Source: Methylomonas rhizoryzae
GTDB taxonomy: Bacteria; Pseudomonadota; Gammaproteobacteria; Methylococcales; Methylomonadaceae
Length of the DNA stretch: 64,000 nucleotides
Direction: 5' to 3'
NCBI RefSeq assembly: GCF_008632455.1
Contig: NZ_CP043929.1
Coordinates: forward strand, 434,001-498,000
Part shown: positions 25,958 to 33,058 of the stretch, one piece after another
How the letters are laid out: each line of letters opens with the position of its first letter
How positions within the stretch are numbered: the stretch's first letter is position 1
The notes under the pieces: generated by a model
Told to the model about the DNA's origin: nothing
Database searches by the model: none
The model's input: only the letters and a program-made list of their open reading frames with translations
Program-made: the position numbers and the translations under genes

Positions 25958-26521
25958 ATGGCTTATTACTGTTCGGCTTTGGTTTTGCTCGTTTTGTTAA
26001 CGGCTTGTGCGCCCATGTCGGCGAGTAGGGGCGGTTTGTTGTCTGAGTTTGCAGGGATTTCGGAACGGCATGAAAATTGGGTTTTTCAGGGGCGCTTGGC
26101 GGTTGCCGACGATCAGGATTCGGCTTCCATGTCGATAGAATGGCAGCATAACGGTAACAAGGACCAGATTGATTTGTCCGGTCCCTTGTCGCAAGGTCGG
26201 GTGATATTGATCGTCACGCCGGAGCAAGTGATCGTCGATGATGGTGAAAGCCGCACCACTTATGACGGTTCTCCCGAAAATGTGATGCGAGAGCAATTCG
26301 GCATGGAAATACCAGTGGATTCTTTGCGCTATTGGGTGTTAGGCGGCGCGGATCCTAATCTTCAGGCCGTTTCGCAAGAGGGAGGCTTTTATCAGGCCGG
26401 TTGGTTGGTTCGTTATTCGGAGTTGCAAGCGGTAAGCTCAGGTGCGTTACCGCGGAAAATATCGGCGGTTAGGGATAAAACAAGAATAAAGTTGGTTATC
26501 GATCAATGGAATCTGCTGTAA
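25958..26521 (+). CDS. lolB: Outer-membrane lipoprotein receptor LolB
   Basis: A 187-residue lipoprotein with lipobox in VLLTACAP. LolB takes lipoproteins from the carrier LolA and inserts them into the outer membrane. The LolB pattern is visible: RHENWVFQGRLAVADDQ, SMSIEWQHNG, ISLSGPL-like DLSGPLSQG, SPENVMREQFGMEIPVDSLRYWVLG and IKLVIDQW at the end. Its stop overlaps the ispE start by 16 bases. The lolB-ispE-tRNA-prs order is standard for gammaproteobacteria. Confidence 0.94.
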   Translation: MAYYCSALVLLVLLTACAPMSASRGGLLSEFAGISERHENWVFQGRLAVADDQDSASMSIEWQHNGNKDQIDLSGPLSQGRVILIVTPEQVIVDDGESRTTYDGSPENVMREQFGMEIPVDSLRYWVLGGADPNLQAVSQEGGFYQAGWLVRYSELQAVSSGALPRKISAVRDKTRIKLVIDQWNLL

Positions 26522-27420
26522 ACATAAACGATCAGATGGCGGGGTGGGGCTGTAAATGGCCGGCGCCGGCAAAAATCAATCTGATGTTACGCATCACCGG
26601 GCGGCGAGCCGATGGTTATCACAATTTGCAAACCGTCTTCCAATTATTGGATTTATGCGATTGGCTAACGTTTTATCCGGATGAAAGCGGGCGGGTCAGA
26701 TTGCGAACGCCTACGCCTAATGTGCCGGAAACCGAAGATCTCACTGTGCGAGCCGCGCAATTGTTAAAATCGCACACCGCTTGTCGGCACGGGGTAGTTA
26801 TCGAACTTGAGAAGCATCTACCAATGGGTGGCGGTTTGGGCGGCGGAAGTTCCGACGCAGCCACCGTGCTGGTAGTTTTGAACCGATTGTGGGGGGTGAA
26901 TTTGCCGCAGGAAGAGTTGCAGGCGTTGGGTTTGCAGCTTGGGGCGGATGTGCCTATCTTCGTGTACGGTCATTCGGCCTGGGCGGAAGGGGTTGGAGAA
27001 AAGTTGGCTTATATCGATGTCCCCGAAAAGTGGATGGTCATCATAAAGCCGGATTGTCATGTCAATACGGGGCAAATTTTTTCCGCAGAAGAGTTGACAA
27101 GAAATAGTAATTCAATCACAATGCAGGACTTCATTGCAGGGGATGAATGCAATGATTGCACTGCGGTAGTGAGTAAGCTGTATCCTCCTGTTCAAAGTGC
27201 AATCGATGCTCTGTCCGTATATTCGAAGGCAAGACTAACAGGGACTGGAGCTTGCGTTTTTGCATTGTTCGACACGGAGCATGATGCAAGAGCGGCTTGT
27301 CAATCCCTTAGTAAAGATTGGTCTGTCTTCTTGGCAAAAGGGATGAATCAATCATTGCTTTATAAGCAATTAGGACAGGGAAATGTTGAGTTCAGTAATT
27401 GGGCTGTCGCCAAGCGGTAA
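26506..27420 (+). CDS. ispE: 4-diphosphocytidyl-2-C-methyl-D-erythritol kinase
   Basis: A 304-residue GHMP kinase of the MEP isoprenoid pathway. It phosphorylates CDP-methylerythritol. Motifs: WPAPAKINLMLRITGRRADG, the ATP loop LPMGGGLGGGSSDAATVL, and ARLTGTGACVFALF. The start at 26506 overlaps lolB. Family proteins usually end near the AKGMNQSLL segment; this one runs about 16 residues further, and its last codons and TAA lie inside the tRNA-Gln gene. Base composition turns noticeably more AT-rich from about 27090 to the end, although the protein there is still typical IspE. Confidence 0.95.
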   Translation: MESAVNINDQMAGWGCKWPAPAKINLMLRITGRRADGYHNLQTVFQLLDLCDWLTFYPDESGRVRLRTPTPNVPETEDLTVRAAQLLKSHTACRHGVVIELEKHLPMGGGLGGGSSDAATVLVVLNRLWGVNLPQEELQALGLQLGADVPIFVYGHSAWAEGVGEKLAYIDVPEKWMVIIKPDCHVNTGQIFSAEELTRNSNSITMQDFIAGDECNDCTAVVSKLYPPVQSAIDALSVYSKARLTGTGACVFALFDTEHDARAACQSLSKDWSVFLAKGMNQSLLYKQLGQGNVEFSNWAVAKR

Positions 27421-27474
27421 GGCACGGGGTTTTGATCCCCGCATACCTAGGTTCGAATCCTAGCAGCCCAGCCA
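27400..27474 (+). tRNA. trnQ: tRNA-Gln (anticodon TTG), CCA encoded
   Basis: A 75-base cloverleaf. The acceptor stem pairs TGGGCTG (27400-27406) with CAGCCCA (27464-27470), with discriminator G and encoded CCA (27472-27474). The anticodon stem is CGGGG/CCCCG with loop TTTTGAT reading TTG, for CAA glutamine codons. The T arm is CCTAG-GTTCGAAT-CCTAG. The first 21 bases overlap the end of ispE, including its stop codon. Only one tRNA is present here; prs follows 34 bases downstream. Confidence 0.97.
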
Positions 27475-27508
27475 CATCATCTTAGCTTATATCCTCGAGG
27501 TCCTTTGA

Positions 27509-28462
27509 ATGCGCGATGCTTCGATTATGGTATTTTCGGGTAATGCCAATAGGGCACTGTCCGAAGGTATTGTTAGGAAGCTGAATATGCGTTTGGGCAT
27601 GGCCACGGTAGGTCGTTTCAGTGATGGCGAGATCTTTGTAGAAATCGAGGAAAACGTTCGCGGACGGGATGTGTTCGTGGTGCAGCCGACATGCACGCCT
27701 ACGAACGAAAATTTAATGGAACTATTGGTCATGATCGATGCTTTGCGTAGGGCATCGGCAGCGAGAATTACCGCTGTTATTCCGTATTACGGATATGCGC
27801 GCCAAGACAGGCGTTCACGTTCGGCCAGGGTGCCTATCACGGCGCGGTTGGTGGCGGATATGATCGGGCATGCCGGTGCGGATAGGGCTTTGACCGTAGA
27901 TTTGCATGCCGATCAGATACAAGGTTTTTTCGGTATTCCGGTCGACAATGTGTATGCTTCGCCCATTTTGTTGGGTGACGTGTGGAAGCAAGAATACGAG
28001 AATTTAATCGTCGTCTCCCCGGATGTGGGCGGAGTTGTAAGGGCACGCGCGTTAGCGAAGCGTCTTGGGGATGCTGACTTGGCCATTATCGATAAGCGCA
28101 GGCCTAGGCCGAATGTGTCTGAGATTATGCACATCATCGGCGACGTCGTTGGCAGAACGTGCGTCATGGTCGATGATCTAGTCGACACCGCCGGTACGCT
28201 TTGCCATGCAGCCGCAGCGCTGAAAAAGCATGGTGCGGTCAAGGTAGTGGCGTATTGTACGCATCCGGTGCTTTCCGGGAAGGCTGCCGAGAACGTGCGG
28301 AATTCCGTATTGGACGAGCTGGTAGTGACTGATACTATCCCGTTGACGGATGAATTGAAAGCAATCGGCAAAATTCGACAGTTGAGCGTTGCTGAAATGT
28401 TGGCTGAAACGATAAGGCGGATTGCGGTGGGCGAGTCTGTAAGCTCGCTTTACGTAGATTAA
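27509..28462 (+). CDS. prs: Ribose-phosphate pyrophosphokinase (PRPP synthetase)
   Basis: A 317-residue enzyme making PRPP from ribose-5-phosphate and ATP, for nucleotide, histidine and tryptophan synthesis. Signatures: RFSDGEIFVEIEENVRG, FVVQPTCTPTNENLMELLVM, YYGYARQDRRSRSARVPI (ATP flexible loop), the metal-site TVDLHADQIQGFF, and the PRPP loop MVDDLVDTAGTLC. GAGG precedes ATG 27509 by a suitable distance. Position between tRNA-Gln and rplY matches Pseudomonas and relatives. Confidence 0.97.
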   Translation: MRDASIMVFSGNANRALSEGIVRKLNMRLGMATVGRFSDGEIFVEIEENVRGRDVFVVQPTCTPTNENLMELLVMIDALRRASAARITAVIPYYGYARQDRRSRSARVPITARLVADMIGHAGADRALTVDLHADQIQGFFGIPVDNVYASPILLGDVWKQEYENLIVVSPDVGGVVRARALAKRLGDADLAIIDKRRPRPNVSEIMHIIGDVVGRTCVMVDDLVDTAGTLCHAAAALKKHGAVKVVAYCTHPVLSGKAAENVRNSVLDELVVTDTIPLTDELKAIGKIRQLSVAEMLAETIRRIAVGESVSSLYVD

Positions 28463-28508
28463 GTAACGTTTAGAGAGTGCTGGTAAAGCAGATTTTGGAG
28501 AATTAAAC

Positions 28509-29114
28509 ATGGCTAACGTATTTGAGTTTGTTGCAGAGGTACGCGGTGCGGCCGGCACAAGAGCGGCGAAAGCGATTCGTCGTCAAGGCAAAGTTCCTGC
28601 AGTGCTTTACGGCGGGACAGCAGTACCGGAAATGTTAACTTTAGATCACAATGATCTTTTAAAACACTTGGTTCACGAAGCGGTTTATTCGCACGTTTTA
28701 GATATAAAGGTCGATGGACGTACCGAGAAAGCCGTTCTCAAACAAATTCAGCGCCACCCTGCAAAGCCGCAGATTCTGCATATCGATTTCATGCGTGTCG
28801 ACGAGACGCACAAATTGAAAGTCAGAGTGCCTTTGCATTTTGTCAATGAATCGACTTCAGTCGGGGTCAAAAAAGGCGGGGTGATTAACCATGCAATGGT
28901 CGATGTCGAGGTGGTCTGTATGCCATCCGCTTTACCCGAATTCATTGAAGTCGATTTGGCTAACGTTGACTTGGGTGAAACCGTGCACTTGTCTAATTTG
29001 GTGTTGCCGGCTGGCGTAGAGATTCCCGAGTTGCAGCACGGTCCGGAGCACGATCATCCGGTTGTGCAGGTTGCGAAAGGCAGAGGCGGCTCTGACGAGG
29101 GTGTTCAAGCCTAG
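28509..29114 (+). CDS. rplY: 50S ribosomal protein L25, long (Ctc) form
   Basis: A 201-residue L25/TL5/Ctc protein. The N-terminal 5S-rRNA-binding domain begins NVFEFVAEVRGAAGTRAAK and contains RRQGKVPAVLYGG. The C-terminal beta domain (about 95-190) has LKVRVPLHFVNE and DVEVVCMPSALPEFIEVDL. The E. coli protein has only the first domain; the two-domain form is usual in many other gammaproteobacteria. Pth follows 15 bases downstream. Confidence 0.96.
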   Translation: MANVFEFVAEVRGAAGTRAAKAIRRQGKVPAVLYGGTAVPEMLTLDHNDLLKHLVHEAVYSHVLDIKVDGRTEKAVLKQIQRHPAKPQILHIDFMRVDETHKLKVRVPLHFVNESTSVGVKKGGVINHAMVDVEVVCMPSALPEFIEVDLANVDLGETVHLSNLVLPAGVEIPELQHGPEHDHPVVQVAKGRGGSDEGVQA

Positions 29115-29129
29115 AAGCGGATCCTCTGC

Positions 29130-29696
29130 ATGATTAAGTTGATTGTGGGACTGGGAAATCCCGGCCCCCAATACCAAAAGACCCGGCATAATGCCGGGTT
29201 TCTTTTTTTGGACCACCTGCTTTCTACGTCATGCGGTAAATGGAGTCATAACGCCCAATTCTCGGGTGATGTCGCAACCTACCTTGGTTTCGGCTGTAAT
29301 GTGTTATTACTGAAACCTATGACTTTCATGAATAAAAGCGGAATTTCCGTTACGAAAATGCTGCATTACTACAAACTGAAACCGGAAGAATTGTTGGTGG
29401 TACACGATGAATTAGAGTTGGCGGAAGGCTTGGTGAGGTTAAAGCGGGACGGCGGGCATGCCGGTCACAACGGTCTAAGAGATATAATTGCTCATCTGAA
29501 TACCAGGGATTTTTTCCGGCTTAGGGTTGGAATCGGTAGGCCAAATTCCGGTGCCAATATCGCCGATTACGTTTTGTCGAAGCCTTCTAGTCAGGCACTA
29601 GAGGCTTTCGATGAATTATTTGCTAGGCTTGCGGCCGAAATTTCCAGTTTGGTTTCAGTGGATATCAATACGATTAATACGAAATTTGGCTCGTAA
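29130..29696 (+). CDS. pth: Peptidyl-tRNA hydrolase
   Basis: A 188-residue enzyme that recycles peptidyl-tRNA released from stalled ribosomes. Motifs: VGLGNPGPQYQKTRHNAGF with the catalytic histidine, LKPMTFMNKSG, VVHDELELAEG with the catalytic aspartate, and GHAGHNGLRDI. It is the last gene of the prs-rplY-pth run. ychF, often next in other gammaproteobacteria, is absent here. Confidence 0.97.
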   Translation: MIKLIVGLGNPGPQYQKTRHNAGFLFLDHLLSTSCGKWSHNAQFSGDVATYLGFGCNVLLLKPMTFMNKSGISVTKMLHYYKLKPEELLVVHDELELAEGLVRLKRDGGHAGHNGLRDIIAHLNTRDFFRLRVGIGRPNSGANIADYVLSKPSSQALEAFDELFARLAAEISSLVSVDINTINTKFGS

Positions 29697-29875
29697 GCAA
29701 CTCGCAATGAGTTGAAGCAGGTGTTGATGTTTCCCGGAAATTTGACAGCACTAATAGGTTGTATCCATTGTAATGGTCTCTGCGCTGTACGCGGAAAACC
29801 CTTCAAATCCGTTCTATCTACCTGCGCATTCCTTTTAATGCTGTGAAACTTCTAGTTTAATTCGAGGGGTGCAAT

Positions 29876-29907
29876 AAAAAAGGGGCGCTACTTGCGCCCC
29901 TTTTTTT
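29876..29907. terminator. Strong bidirectional terminator
   Basis: Stem AAAAAAGGGGCGC (29876-29888, extending by one A at 29875) with GCGCCCCTTTTTTT (29894-29907) around TACTT. A and T runs on both sides make it work in either direction. It closes the small secreted protein gene (-), whose stop is 28 bases away, and separates it from the pth operon (+). Confidence 0.92.
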
Positions 29908-29935
29908 GCGAAAACGTCTATCGCAGCTCAACGGA

Positions 29936-30301
29936 TTACAGGAAGTTTGCCAGCTTGGCGAATCCTTCTTTAGCGGCTTTCAGTTCTTGTTCAGCACCGG
30001 CTAAGTCGGATTTTTTAGAAGCCAATCTAGCGGCTTTCAAACGTTGTCTCACTTTGTCGCGCTCGAATTCGAATTTATAGTTGGCACTGGCTTCGCCCGC
30101 CAATTCGTTAATTTCCGAAATTTTTGAAGTCAATTCTTGGGCGTTTCCGGCGGCAACAGAAGCCAAGGCTTCTTGAATTTTAGCATCGACTTCTTTCAAG
30201 ACTTCAGGAGCTTTACGCTTGGCGCCTTCCGCGAAGGCGGAGCTATTGAAACCCAGCAAAGTGAACAACAATGCGAAAGCAATAATAATTTTTTTGGTCA
30301 T
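29936..30301 (-). CDS. Small secreted helical protein, unknown function
   Basis: A 121-residue protein with a signal peptide cut after NSSAFA (residue 24). The mature 97 residues are almost entirely predicted helix, rich in Ala, Lys and Glu with regular spacing (VLKEVDAKIQEALASV, DKVRQRLKAARLASKK, AEQELKAAKEGFAKL), suggesting a three-helix bundle or coiled coil. No cysteines. It stands as a single gene with its own strong terminator and a long upstream region, a layout typical of an abundant or tightly regulated periplasmic protein. I do not recognise the family. Confidence 0.8.
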   Translation of the reverse strand: MTKKIIIAFALLFTLLGFNSSAFAEGAKRKAPEVLKEVDAKIQEALASVAAGNAQELTSKISEINELAGEASANYKFEFERDKVRQRLKAARLASKKSDLAGAEQELKAAKEGFAKLANFL

Positions 30302-30642
30302 AATATTCCTAAGGTGTTTTTAAAGAAATTGTCTTAATGACTAAGGTGATATCAAGATTCGGGACAATAATGCGATTGGTAATATAGAGGTGGTCGAAAC
30401 TGCGCCTTTGCAATTTGCCATCTACACGTGATTAATACCCCGAGCGCCTTACCCTCGGGAGGAGGGGCTTGATCACGCCGCTATCGAAACAGTAGTCGTG
30501 TAAAGCGAAAGAATTATACCAGACAACAGTGCCGGGTATGTTTCAAGCGCGTGACAAAACTTGCCGCAGTCATATGGAAGGCAGGCGTAATTTTCCGTAC
30601 CTGCGGGTTTTCCAGCAAACAATCCTGTCGTGTTCCAACTGA
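30302..30642. other. 341-bp gap between small secreted protein and radC
   Basis: No protein gene is supported. It must carry the promoter of the small secreted protein (-). The AT-rich part 30302-30400 lies nearest that gene. A nested inverted repeat at 30427-30477 is the only marked structure and is listed separately. Confidence 0.5.
30427..30477. repeat. Nested inverted repeat, possible structured RNA or operator
   Basis: Outer arms CGTGAT (30427-30432) and ATCACG (30472-30477) enclose inner arms CCCGAG (30439-30444) and CTCGGG (30454-30459), with extra CCC/GGG complementarity between them. It lies about 125 bases upstream of the small secreted protein gene. It is too far from radC (166 bases past the stop) to be an ordinary terminator and has no T run. 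Confidence 0.45.
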
Positions 30643-31317
30643 TCAAATTAAGCCGTGCTCGGCAAAGGAAAACGGTGCTCCGTCCCCGACGATAAAATGG
30701 TCCAGCACGCGAATGTCGAACAATTCTAAGGCTTGTTTCAGCCGGTCGGTTATGTGTCGGTCCGCCTGACTGGGTTCGTTGATGCCGGATGGGTGATTGT
30801 GCGCAAAAATGACGGCAGCCGCGTGGCAGCTCAAGGCTTTTTTAACCACTTCGCGCGGGTAAACGCTCGCATTGTCGATGGTGCCTCTAAACATTTCCTC
30901 CCATTGAATGACGCGGTGTTGGCTATCCAAAAATAGGCATGCGAAAACTTCGTAGCTATAGTTGCGCAATTGGGCGTGTAGATAGGCGCGAGTTGCATCA
31001 GGGCTGGTCAACGCGTTGCCGCGGGTAATCGTTTCCGCGAAATAGCGGCGCGCCATTTCTAATACGGCTTGCAATTGTGCGTATTTTGCATCGCCTAGGC
31101 CGTGACATTGACAAAAACGTTCATGTTCAGCGGCCAATAGAGCTTGCAAGGAACCGAATTCTTGCAAAAGCGATCGTGCCATTTCTACGGCGGATGTTCC
31201 GGCGGTGCCGGTACGCAAAAAAATCGCCAATAGTTCGGCGTCAGTTAGAGAATTCGCGCCTTTGCGCATCAACTTCTCTCTGGGGCGTTCATCGGCGGGC
31301 CATTCTTTAATGCTCAT
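30643..31317 (-). CDS. radC: RadC-family JAMM protein
   Basis: A 224-residue protein with a helix-hairpin-helix-like start (MRKGANSLTDAELLAIFLRTG) and a C-terminal JAMM domain: FLDSQHRVIQWEEMFRGTIDNASVYPREVV and FAHNHPSGINEPSQAD with HxH and Asp. ATG 31317 is set by AGGAG five bases upstream; a longer frame without ribosome site exists. Despite the name its role in DNA repair is doubtful. It diverges from coaBC, the order found in Pseudomonas and E. coli. Confidence 0.94.
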   Translation of the reverse strand: MSIKEWPADERPREKLMRKGANSLTDAELLAIFLRTGTAGTSAVEMARSLLQEFGSLQALLAAEHERFCQCHGLGDAKYAQLQAVLEMARRYFAETITRGNALTSPDATRAYLHAQLRNYSYEVFACLFLDSQHRVIQWEEMFRGTIDNASVYPREVVKKALSCHAAAVIFAHNHPSGINEPSQADRHITDRLKQALELFDIRVLDHFIVGDGAPFSFAEHGLI

Positions 31318-31402
31318 AGCTACTCCTGCTGGCGCGACGATATAAAAATAGAAGGATGTAAATGAATTTGCCATAATTTGCAATTAACTACGGAGGCTGG
31401 TC

Positions 31403-32614
31403 ATTAGTTCTAAAAATATATTGCTTGGAGTGTGTGGCGGTATCGCAGCGTATAAGTCCGCCGAATTGATTCGCTTGTTGCGCAAGCGCGGCTATGCGGT
31501 CAAAGTGGTGATGAGCGCGAACGCAGGTGCGTTTATCACGCCGCTGACGTTGCAGGCGTTAAGCGGACAGCCGGTTCATAATGAGCTGTTCGATCCGGCA
31601 CAGGAGCGGGCCATGGGGCATATCGATCTGGCTCGCTGGGCGGATTTGTTGCTGATTGCACCTGCCAGTGCCGATACTCTTGCAAAAATGGCTCACGGTA
31701 TTGCCGACGATTTACTGTCCACGATTTATCTTGCTGCCGAATCTCGGGTTATTGCGGCGCCGGCTATGAACCAAGCGATGTGGAATAAAGCAGTTACGCA
31801 AGAAAACATTGACACATTGCGACGGCACGGGGTCCAGCTAGTGGGGCCGGAACCCGGCGAGCAAGCTTGCGGAGAAACCGGATTCGGCCGTATGAGCGAG
31901 CCCGAGCGGATTGTCGAATGTGTAGAGGCTGCGTGCGTTAGCGACCGGTCGCTGGCAGGGGTTAAAGTTGTGATTAGCGCTGGACCGACCCGCGAGCCCC
32001 TGGATCCGGTGCGATTCATCAGCAACCGTAGCTCCGGAAAAATGGGTTATGCCTTAGCGGAAGCGGCTGCGGCCATGGGCGGGGAAGTGGTTTTAGTCAG
32101 TGGCCCGGTGCAATTGCCGCCGCCGAAATCGCTACGTTTGGTGCCAGTCGAATCGGCGTTGGAGATGTACGATGCGGTGCTGCGCGAGGCCGGATGCGCT
32201 CATCTCTATATCGGCGCCGCTGCGGTGGCCGATTATCGGCCTGTGGCTGTAGCCCCTGCTAAAATCAAGAAGCAGCAAGAGGTCGGCAGCATAGCGTTAG
32301 TGCAAAACCCGGATATTATTTCCGCAGTAACGGCATTGCCGGCCAAGCCCTTTGTCGTTGGTTTCGCTGCGGAAACCGACGATCTGGAAGCCTATGCGCT
32401 AGACAAGTTACAGCAAAAAAATTTGGACATGATTGCTGCCAATTGGGTAGGGCGCAACGAAGGCGGATTCGACAGCGATCACAATGCGCTGCAAGTATAC
32501 TGGCGCGGGGGGAGCAGGCTGTTGCCGCTGGCGACCAAGCGTTGTTTGGCGAAACAGCTTTTAAGATTAATCGAAGAGAAGATGCATGAAAAAAATCCGC
32601 TTGAAAATCCTTGA
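31403..32614 (+). CDS. coaBC: Bifunctional CoaBC (phosphopantothenoylcysteine decarboxylase/synthase)
   Basis: About 403 residues catalysing two coenzyme A steps: joining 4'-phosphopantothenate with cysteine, then decarboxylation. The CoaC half has LLGVCGGIAAYKSAELI, the active-site histidine in MGHIDLARWADLLLIAPASA, and PAMNQAMW; the CoaB half has ISAGPTREPLDPVRFISNRSSGKMG and AAVADYRP. No ATG or GTG lies in frame between the stop at 31385 and the conserved strand. ATT at 31403, six bases after GGAGG, restores the usual first strand (SSKNILLGV). TTG 31421 would cut that strand; CTG 31397 overlaps the ribosome site. An AUU start is therefore most likely. Confidence 0.93.
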   Translation: MSSKNILLGVCGGIAAYKSAELIRLLRKRGYAVKVVMSANAGAFITPLTLQALSGQPVHNELFDPAQERAMGHIDLARWADLLLIAPASADTLAKMAHGIADDLLSTIYLAAESRVIAAPAMNQAMWNKAVTQENIDTLRRHGVQLVGPEPGEQACGETGFGRMSEPERIVECVEAACVSDRSLAGVKVVISAGPTREPLDPVRFISNRSSGKMGYALAEAAAAMGGEVVLVSGPVQLPPPKSLRLVPVESALEMYDAVLREAGCAHLYIGAAAVADYRPVAVAPAKIKKQQEVGSIALVQNPDIISAVTALPAKPFVVGFAAETDDLEAYALDKLQQKNLDMIAANWVGRNEGGFDSDHNALQVYWRGGSRLLPLATKRCLAKQLLRLIEEKMHEKNPLENP

Positions 32615-33041
32615 CGCTAGGCTAGGCCGCGAAATTCCCCTGCCTAGTTACGCTACGGTAGGATCTGCGGGAATGGATTTACGCGCATGTCTGGACCAAG
32701 ACATCGTCATAGCGGCGGGAGAAACGGTTTTAATTCCGACCGGACTGGCCGTGCATATAGCGGACCCTGGGCTAGCTGCGGTCTTATTGCCGCGCTCAGG
32801 CTTAGGGCATAAGCACGGCATAGTGCTAGGTAATTTGGTGGGATTGATCGATTCGGATTATCAGGGGCAAATCTTTGTGTCTTGTTGGAATCGTAGCGAA
32901 CAGGCATTTACGGTACAGATCGGCGAACGCATCGCCCAAATGGTGTTTGTGCCTGTCGTGCAAGCCGAGTTCGACTATGTCGAAGAATTCGACGTGAGCA
33001 GTCGCGCTAGCGGCGGTTTCGGTCACAGCGGGCGGCACTGA
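32586..33041 (+). CDS. dut: dUTP pyrophosphatase
   Basis: A 151-residue trimeric dUTPase, which keeps uracil out of DNA and supplies dUMP. All five motifs are present: GSAGMDLRA, LPRSGLGHKHGI, GNLVGLIDSDYQG, GERIAQMVF and RASGGFGHSGR. Its start lies 29 bases inside the end of coaBC. The coaBC-dut pairing is general in gammaproteobacteria. Confidence 0.97.
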   Translation: MKKIRLKILDARLGREIPLPSYATVGSAGMDLRACLDQDIVIAAGETVLIPTGLAVHIADPGLAAVLLPRSGLGHKHGIVLGNLVGLIDSDYQGQIFVSCWNRSEQAFTVQIGERIAQMVFVPVVQAEFDYVEEFDVSSRASGGFGHSGRH

Positions 33042-33058
33042 CCTTTAAAAGGTGACAT

